Positions 57,651-64,000 of a DNA stretch of 64,000 bases are shown piece after piece (position 1 is the stretch's first letter; the number at the start of each line of letters is the position of its first letter). The stretch is taken from assembly GCF_027943255.1 (NCBI RefSeq), contig NC_072893.1, forward strand, positions 43,794,001-43,858,000, in the 5' to 3' direction. The stretch is from Anastrepha obliqua (lineage: Eukaryota > Arthropoda > Insecta > Diptera > Tephritidae). Position numbers and translations under genes: made by a program. The notes under the pieces are model-generated. The model saw only the letters and a list, made by a program, of their open reading frames with translations. It was not told the origin of the DNA and ran no database searches.

Positions 57651-58170
57651 ACCAAGATATCTGCTACATAACCAAGAGCCTCTTCTTTTCTAAAAACGCT
57701 AAAAATATTTTCCCCATTACGTGCGCAGGCAACACTCGTCGACCAGCATCACTTGCTTGCTTAACAAATTCGCCGCATAAATATGCCGCATGTGGCATAC
57801 TTTTAGGCGAACTCCCGCGTACACAGCTGTTCAATCACAAATATTCTCATACTCTTCGCCGCCATCAAACAACTTCACTACAGAGAAATTATAGAAGAGA
57901 GACAAACAAATGCCTTTAAATAGCTGAATAGCGTGTGAGAGACATTAACTGCCAACACCAATTGCCAGAGAGCATTGCCAGCTGCAAGAAACTTCGCCAC
58001 TTACTAGCGCTGTACTAAAATAAAACAACAACGTACCATGTGCAGTAACAGCTGCCTGCCCGAAACACTGCTGCTGCTACTGCGACGCTGATTCTGCCTG
58101 CTGACTTCGTCATTCGTATGGTTCGCCACGAACGCTGTTGTTTCTGTTTCTGCTGCGGCGCCAGCTGCCT
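57651..58170. other. Decayed ORF1 remnant or promoter-proximal DNA
   Basis: The minus strand up to about 57,860 may contain more of the Jockey ORF1, but no clear frame can be followed. The sequence from 57,920 is richer in CAACAACG and CTGCTG elements. Confidence 0.35.
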
Positions 58171-58176
58171 GTCACT

Positions 58177-59116
58177 TCAGTTGTTTAATAAACGCCGGTC
58201 GAAACTGTTGTTTGGTTACGGTAGTGTGCGACTGACGTGAAAATTATTTTTATTGGTGCTCGCTACCAACAATAATAACAACAACAACACGTAAAGTGAA
58301 GTGCATTCGAATTTTTAATTAAAGACGAATAAAGGTGTAATGAAGTGAATTTGTGTGTGTTTCTTTTTACTTATCTCGTGATTAAGTGAAAAATTTAGCG
58401 CTCAAAACAATAAGTGAAATAAAAGAATTTACAATTGTTGGCATTCTTTGTTTACGTTTGCGCGCAGCTACAATTAATTTTGTTATTATTTTTTTCGGCG
58501 CTGTGAAAAATGAATACCAAGTAAAATGAAAACGAAGTAATAAAGTAGCCAACGAATTCAAAGTGAAGCATTTGTCGAAAAAAAAGTGGCGATGCAGAAG
58601 AAAACGAATGAGTAAAAGCAGTAATTGAGGTGGAGTGAAAGAAAGTAACTCGAAACTAGTGATCTTCGGATAAGAAACGTGGAGAAAAGGCAACAAAAGC
58701 AAAAGCATAAATGCAAGCGTGAAGAAGTGCGAATGCAGTTGCAGTATATGTTTGTGTGATGAGTACAGTGATGCGCTGTGCAATTGTTACAAATGTGCAA
58801 TTGTTATAAATATATACATACATACATACACACATATAAGTGAAATAGTCGACAAATGTTGTGCAAAGCACTCAACGAAATTTAAAGAGTGTGAAAAGGG
58901 AATACATTAAAAATAATCGAATGAAGTGAATATGAGCGGAAAGAAGTAATTGAAACAGAAGTGAAAAACAAATTGAAAATATTCCAAATAATTACGATTC
59001 CTATTAAATGTACCGCATTTAATTGAATAAATACACGTGTGTACGTGTGTGAGTGATTAGAAAACTAGTTCAACTGCATTCAAAAACGAGTTACTTGCCT
59101 GTTCGAATAGAAAAAG
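58177..59116 (+). other. Probable untranslated leader exon of a host gene
   Basis: The segment has the look of a dipteran 5' leader: AACAACAACAACAC, then many GAAGTGAA and GTGAAA strings, and no long frame. It ends in GAAAAAG followed by GTAAATAAAT at 59,117, a good splice donor. An Inr-like TCAGTT lies at 58,177-58,182; no convincing TATA box or downstream promoter element is placed correctly. Several upstream ATGs open frames of less than 65 codons. If right, the coding exons lie beyond a long intron to the right, outside or deep in this window. Direction and identity of the gene are inference. Confidence 0.45.
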
Positions 59117-59122
59117 GTAAAT
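59117..59122 (+). other. Candidate 5' splice site
   Basis: GAAAAAG|GTAAAT matches the donor consensus (AG|GTAAGT) at all but one or two positions. It closes the leader-like segment. No acceptor was assigned. Confidence 0.4.
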
Positions 59123-59617
59123 AAATAAATATCTACATACGATTATTGCATATGAAATGCCACCTTCAGGCGCATAAATTTAGCGGGGAAAAAACTGCAT
59201 TTAAAAAGAGAAAAGAAATTTTGCTCCCAAAGGTTTGTTTAGTTGCAGCTCCGACCTTTGTATTCTCCACATTGCGATGGCTAAGGATTCGTGGATTCAG
59301 TTTTAAAGCAAATTAATAAATAAGCAAAGCTTTAAATGCATTTTAATATTAATAATAAAGCGCCCAAAAAATGTGAGAGGTTAAAAGCATATTTTTAAAC
59401 TGGCGCTATTTAATAATCTCGGACTCCGGGAGCGAAATTTTGTATGCTTAACCGCGGCTTCTAATTACGGATTGTGAGTTAAGCTGGAAAAAGTGGATAA
59501 TCGAGTTACATGTGAACCTATTAATAGGCTGTTATTATTGCTTTAACAGCATTAATCATTCCCACAAACATTTTAAGAAATGACGAGTTTCATCGCAAAT
59601 AAAACCGGGTCCTTGTA

Positions 59618-60181
59618 AAGGGTGGTTAAGTTTCAAAGGCCGGTGTTGATTTTGAATAAAATACAATTTTTTAAAAAAATTATTGTAATTTCTCTTTATT
59701 ATGAAAATATTGGTATGATTCAATTACGTATGGAATGAAATATCGGCCAAACGGACGCCGCGGCCTCGGCGGCACACCTCCAAAGGCCACCAAATGCAAA
59801 TAGTTCCTTATAAAAAGGGTGGTTAAGTTTCAAGGGCCGGTGATGATTTTGAATAAAAGACAATTTTTTTTGAAATTATTGTCATTTCTCTTCGTTATCA
59901 TAATACTGTGCCTCAATTACGTTTGGAACAAAATATCGGCCAAATCGCCGCCTCGGCCTCGACGGCCCACCTCCAACCGATGGTCCAAATTTTCGTTGAC
60001 GCTGAGGCATAATAGAGTTTCTATGCCGTTAATGTGCCGAATTATCTCATCTTGAATTGTTGTTGGCTTATCGACGTACACCTTTTCTTTCAAATAACCC
60101 CAAAGAAAGAAGTCCAACGATGCCGTTGACATTTAGGTGCGGTTCACATTCAACATCGGCCCTTGAAATTTAACCACCCTT
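59618..60181 (-). mobile_element. Composite miniature DD41D-like element with duplicated left end
   Basis: TA at 59,616-59,617 and 60,182-60,183 flanks the whole. The left end (AAGGGTGGTTAAGTTTCAA) occurs twice, at 59,618 and 59,815, and the right end (ending CACCCTT at 60,181) once. The second left end opens a 367 bp version of the 41,975-43,189 element from which most of the gene is deleted. The minus-strand C-terminal codons (FFLWGYLKEKVYVDKPTTIQ) remain at 60,055-60,115. It is non-autonomous. Confidence 0.85.
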
Positions 60182-60183
60182 TA

Positions 60184-61149
60184 GTAACGTAGCCCCGAAT
60201 ATGTGCGAATAGTAGTTATTGGCGCTATTTTTTGAACTGGTAGACCAGAAATGCACATACAGTGGTGCAAAAATGGTGGTAGGCAAAATAATATCCTAAA
60301 TTGGCAGGTTTTGACTACTAACTTTTTTTATAAAAAAAAAAAACATGTTCACACTACAAAAAAAAAAATTATATAACTCATAGTTAAAAAATTTTATATC
60401 TCAGAACTGTTAATAATTGCGCCAACTGTCGTAAAAATTTCTAAGTTTTTAGCTACCAGTTTTTAGAAATATTTTGAGTATGCAGATTTATAGCCTGAAA
60501 AAATTCGTGTACTCGTTATATGGCTAGAAATACATAACACCAAAGAAATTATCAAAAATCAACTCGAATTTTAAGTCACCTTGAACTTTATTGTAACACT
60601 TAGATATCAAAATTGAATGGGCCACAAAACTGCACACCCTAACTGAAAAATTCTAATTTTTTAAAATTTAAAGGTTTGAAATACCTCCACTGCAGTTGTA
60701 GTAGACTTCACATTACGAATTGCTTTCCGTTGAAGGTTTTTTGTATTGCCACCAGCAACTGAACCAGATTCACAGAGACTTTTCCATTCAGGAACCGGAA
60801 ATTATGCTCTTAAATCAATTTTTTAAGCTTGTTTCCGTGGTTGCGAAAGTTGTAAAAGTGGGTTTCTATTCCAGAGCCTTGTGAAAGTTTTTTTTTTGTT
60901 TTTTGTTTAGTTTTTCTGAAGTATTTTTTAAGTGACGTGCGCCAAGCGTAATGCCCTCCAAGGATGCATTTACGCATGAAACCACTTTGTGGTAAGAGTT
61001 TTATTTTTTCCCATACAAATGAGTGACTACATTTTTATGGTGTCTAAAAATAGGAGAAATATTTATGGCGGCACTTTAATTGAAGGTTTCACATTGTTGA
61101 GGGATGAACAGCGAAACACAATTTTTTATTGTTATTTGTTTTGTTTTTT
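60184..61149. other. Unassigned sequence with a repeated GGGCCACAAAACTGC motif
   Basis: TACAGTGGTGCAAAA at 60,259 looks like a Tc1-type terminus, but no matching right end was found. GAATGGGCCACAAAACTGCA near 60,615 parallels 35,400 and, inverted, 7840. No gene. Confidence 0.35.
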
Positions 61150-61154
61150 TGGGT

Positions 61155-61240
61155 GTCATCTCCGAAGTGGGGTTTGAACTCACAACCAATGGATTATTAG
61201 CTATTGCTATTGTTGTCAAGGAAAACAACGCTCCCGTAAA
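61155..61240 (-). ncRNA. tRNA-like fragment or SINE head
   Basis: The minus strand has a B-box-like GAGTTCAAACCCC (about 61,168-61,180) preceded by an anticodon-arm-like CTAATAATCCATTGG and an A-box-like TAGCAATAGCT. It does not fold into a full tRNA by eye, so I treat it as a tRNA-derived relic. Confidence 0.3.
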
Positions 61241-61299
61241 GCAATCGAAAATCAATAAATTAGTTAAAAATGTTTAGTTTAAATTTAAAAATAGCATAA

Positions 61300-62225
61300 T
61301 ATTAAAAATAGTGAAAAATAAAACAAAATAAGAAACATTTAAAACTTTTTTTTTTGTTTTTAATTGAATTATATAAAAATATAATAAAAAACGCTAATTA
61401 AAAATGTAGTATTACAATCAAAAGATATTTAAACCATTTTAAAAAATAAGTCAAAAAAGGCATAATTTAGAAAAATAAAATAACTTTTGGAAAGAAAGCG
61501 AAATAAAATAATAAGAATTAAAGTTAAGTAAAATCGAATTGGGTTATATAAAAACAAAATAAAATAAATTTATATGAAATGGGATGAAAGTAAGTAAGTA
61601 AGTAAAATAAGAAATAAATTAAATAAAAAAGCAAAACAAAAAATTTATTAAAGTAATGAAGCAAAAAAAATCACATTAAAAGAGCGAAGAAAATATTAAA
61701 GTAATGAAACAAAAAAAAAGAAATAAAAAGAAAAAATTGTATTAAAGTAATAAAGCAAAATAGTTTTAATAAAACGAAAACAATTATATATCAGTAACGA
61801 AGCAGAATAAATTAAATAAAAATGAAAAAAAAAATTATATTAAAGTAATGAAGCAAAATAATTTAAATAAAGTGAAAGGAAACTAATTTTTTAAAAATAA
61901 ATTAAATTAAAAACAAATTCAATTAGAGTAAAAAAACAAAACAATTTAAATAAAACGGAAAAAATTTTATTAAAGTAATAAAATAAAATAAACTAAATTA
62001 AAAGAAGAAAATTTATATTAAAGTAATAAAGCAAAATAAGTTTAATAAAAAGAAAAAAAATATACTAAAAGAGAGAAAAAAATATTAAAGTAATGAAACA
62101 AAATAAATTATTGTATAATAAATTAAAGGAAAAAAAATATATTAAAGTAATAAAGCAAAATAAATGAAAGTAAAAGAAAAAATTGTTTTCTTCTTAGCGT
62201 AATATAAATTAAACTAAAAAAAAAT
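61300..62225. repeat. A-rich minisatellite, ~48 bp unit
   Basis: The string TTAAAGTAATGAAGCAAAAT and variants recur about every 46-60 bases, at least ten times between 61,645 and 62,160, separated by AAATTAAATAAAAAGAAAAA. To the left the units fade into A/T-rich sequence. No coding. Confidence 0.7.
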
Positions 62226-62471
62226 TATATAAAAATAATTTAGTTTCACTGAAATTCTAAAATTTTTTGTTGCTGAAAAGTTCAAAGTATTTTTTTTTCT
62301 TTAAAGTTTTTCCTGTTTTTAGTAAAAAGAGAGACCACACAAGAATTGTATGCATAAATCGGATTGTTAGTAATATCTCAACGCCAGCACCTCCTGGAGA
62401 TTAACACTTTGCTTTACTATAGCCGCAAATAAATAAAAAAAAACAAAGGAACTGCTTAGCCTTCATGAGAG

Positions 62472-62635
62472 GATATCTGTTGTTGTTGTTGTTGTAGCAT
62501 CATTAACATTCCCTATATTTCTTTCCGGGAATGCTGCTGGAGTAACAGTTCTTGGCCGGATATAAATCCGGATCGTTTCGATAACGTCGAACCGACTGTC
62601 GTGAAAACGTGGATATCTCGAAAGTCGTGGTTTGT
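62472..62635 (+). repeat. Hairpin-bearing interspersed repeat, copy 1
   Basis: It starts with GTTGTTGTTGTTGTTGTAGC, then GGGAATGCTGCTGGAGTAAC, a CCGGATATAAATCCGG inverted repeat (62,554-62,569) and AACCGACTGTCGTG. A second copy at 63,205-63,345 has the same order. It is non-coding, possibly a SINE or part of a retrotransposon untranslated region. Confidence 0.65.
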
Positions 62636-63002
62636 ATATATAACCGATCATTGCCTATTTGACAGGCATTTCTTACGACTAGGAGTTTTTCTAAAGAATT
62701 TTGTAGAATCTGTGGTGATGAGGAAGAGGAAGGAACAGTTGAGCACTTCGTTTGCAATTGTCCAGCCTTAGCTAAAGCCAAAGCAGGTTTTCTAGGCAGA
62801 TACTTTTTCAATTCTCTTATGGAACGGTCTGGTGTGGAGGTAGGACCAATCCTGGACTTCATAAGAACCACAAAATGGTTCCACGAAAAAAAATAAATGA
62901 GGTTCCCGAGTCGCACAGTGGTAGCACAACGGACCTGTAAGGTCTAAGTGAGTTGGTCGTGCAGATCGTCTACCACCATAACCTAACCTAACCTAACCTA
63001 AC
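62636..63002 (+). pseudogene. Non-LTR retrotransposon C-terminus and 3' tail
   Basis: From 62,636 it reads TDHCLFDRHFLRLGVFLK and, after one frameshift, EFCRICGDEEEEGTVEHFVC followed by NCPALAKAKAGFLGRYFF. This is an intact C-x2-C...H...C zinc segment typical after RNase H. It ends IRTTKWFHEKK and a stop near 62,895. The 3' untranslated part holds GGTTCCCGAGTCGCACAG and closes with four CCTAA units (62,980-63,002). Preservation is good, with only one frameshift. Confidence 0.85.
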
Positions 63003-63204
63003 TCTTTTCGATCGTATTAAATTTTGACAAGGGTGTCCGTGCAGCACCGTTTTTGAACGCCACAAAAAACTAACATAACACAGTTACCAAAAAAATTCTA
63101 CTGAAAGCAGAACTAATTTGGAAAAAAAGATTTAAACAGACAAAAAGAACTCGAGTTTACAACTAGACAATTTTGTCAAAATCATAACAAAACACTTTCA
63201 CCTT

Positions 63205-63345
63205 GTTTTCGTTGTTGTTGTTGTACTGTAACAACAAAGTAAATTCCAAAATTTCGTTAATGTTTAGAGATTCTGCTGCAGTGACAGTCATTGCTCGGAT
63301 ATAAAGCCAGATCGTTTGACTATCGTCACTCACTGTCAAAGTTTT
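63205..63345 (+). repeat. Hairpin-bearing interspersed repeat, copy 2
   Basis: GTTGTTGTTGTTGTACTGTAA, then GATTCTGCTGCAGTGACAG, CTCGGATATAAAGCCAGATC and CACTGTC follow the order of copy 1 at about 70 percent similarity by eye. The hairpin is degraded. Confidence 0.55.
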
Positions 63346-63605
63346 CTGCGCTTCTATAAGCGCCTGGACAAGCAAGCACATCCGTCCCACCACAGTTTCT
63401 ATAAACGATTTCTCTTTGGCTATATGCTTTTCTGTTCCTGGTGTTCCTTTTGCTCCTTGGTTGTTAGCATTCGTACCTCGTCAGCTCTGCACTATTTCAG
63501 CACTCGAGCGAATTTTCGTCAGTATTGCAACTTTTCAATAATTCATTTAGTTTTTTTGAAAATTATTTCTGATATCGCATAGCTTCTGATATGATGCGAT
63601 TTTCT
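63346..63605. other. No recognised feature
   Basis: Short spacer. The open frame at 63,316-63,582 matches nothing I know. Confidence 0.35.
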
Positions 63606-63963
63606 AATTTTTCGATACCAATGTGGGACTTTTTATATTTAGCTTTCAGTGATGTTAGCCGAATTCGTATCACTGCCGTTAATAGGCTATGATCCGACAG
63701 AATGTCTGCCCTTGGAAGTGTTTTCGACCGTATTTTTCGGATGATTTATATATTTTGTTAATCAAGAAGTAGTCGATTTGATTACATTTTAGGTTTCTTA
63801 TTCCATCTTGTAGGGATTGGCATGTGCAAAGCCGTCTTTCTAGCAGTTTGTAAGAAGTGGTACCTATAGGTAAGGTTAGGCGTATGTGGCTGATCTGAAT
63901 AGATCTCACATAGTCCACAAGGGACCGTAGTGTTTCCAGTGTTGTTGGAGTCGTGTTAAACAT
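63606..63963 (-). pseudogene. Non-LTR endonuclease fragment with unassigned upstream part
   Basis: Minus strand: SLQDGIRNLKCNQIDYFLIN at about 63,815-63,760 and, after a frameshift, a DHSLLTAV-like end near 63,685. This is the NQIDY...SDH pairing at the close of endonucleases in RTE/CR1-like elements. Upstream, FNTTPTTLETLRSLVDYVR (63,963-63,905) is open but of different origin, perhaps a retrotransposon gag. It runs to the window edge. Confidence 0.55.
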
Positions 63964-64000
63964 AGTTTGTGATACAAGAAATGATAGTTTTAATAAACAC

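Noticed and set aside
57359..57919. Plus-strand open frames of 72 and 112 residues
   Set aside because: The minus strand of the same region carries Jockey ORF1 and endonuclease motifs, so the plus frames are incidental.
62888..62980. Possible tRNA gene (TCGCACAGTGG resembles an A box)
   Set aside because: No B box at the right distance and no cloverleaf; it lies in the 3' untranslated end of a non-LTR element.
62980..63002. Interstitial telomere
   Set aside because: Only about four CCTAA units, directly at a retrotransposon 3' end, and Diptera lack TTAGG telomeres. Kept only as a finding about tails.
63905..63963. Retroelement gag start (FNTTPTTLETLRSLVDYVR)
   Set aside because: Only about 20 residues before the window edge resemble LTR-element gag in style. 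Too short to assign.
1..64000. CRISPR array, bacterial operons or prophage
   Set aside because: No regular short direct repeats with unique spacers and no prokaryotic gene layout. The DNA is insect-like throughout.

Overview
The window looks like gene-poor chromosomal DNA of a higher dipteran, most likely a tephritid-type fruit fly. It is strongly A+T rich and carries opa-type (CAG/CTG) and CA/TG simple repeats. It is crowded with insect-type transposons: DD34D mariners, Tc1/mariner elements with a 41-residue D-D spacing like that described for the rosa group of Ceratitis, Jockey-like and RNase H-bearing non-LTR retrotransposons, TTAA-target miniature elements and a tRNA-derived SINE. The species assignment is inference. 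No intact host protein-coding gene was found, and no ribosomal RNA, intact tRNA, CRISPR or bacterial-style operon.

Layout. 0-8 kb: an A+T-rich TTAA-type repeat, a mariner relic, a 1.3 kb ATCGAT-rich array containing a foldback element, and a Jockey-like reverse transcriptase pseudogene split by a TTAA element. 9-16 kb: a non-LTR 3' end, copy A of a ~700 bp unassigned repeat, a complete but dead mariner (TIRs and TA duplication), and two colliding retrotransposon relics. 18-30 kb: deleted Tc1/mariner copies, a 2 kb degenerate tandem region, SINEs, a 1.2 kb mariner with near-perfect ends, inverted copy B of the unassigned repeat, an endonuclease relic, and a tandem/hairpin structure beside a truncated mariner. 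31-43 kb: a reverse transcriptase/RNase H pseudogene abutting a Tc1/mariner relic, two TTAA elements (one inside a retrotransposon), a minisatellite, another RNase H element, and a 1.2 kb DD41D-type element. 43-51 kb: mostly unique sequence with microsatellites, broken by a non-LTR C-terminus and several mariner relics. 51.5-56 kb: a decayed DDE-like protein family member followed by a ~230 bp satellite. 56.7-57.7 kb: mariner and Jockey ORF1/endonuclease relics. 58.2-59.1 kb: a probable untranslated leader exon with a splice donor, the best host-gene signal. 59.6-64 kb: a composite miniature DD41D element, A-rich minisatellite, two copies of a hairpin-bearing repeat, and two non-LTR relics.

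The genes do not work together as a system. Almost every coding segment is a transposon relic with frameshifts, stops, deletions or lost catalytic residues. Nested insertions give a relative history: TTAA elements entered already existing retrotransposon copies, and several DD41D-type copies were reduced to short internally deleted forms with intact ends. The most unusual item is the 51.5-53.7 kb protein relic, whose motif order suggests a cut-and-paste transposase of a lineage I cannot place firmly.
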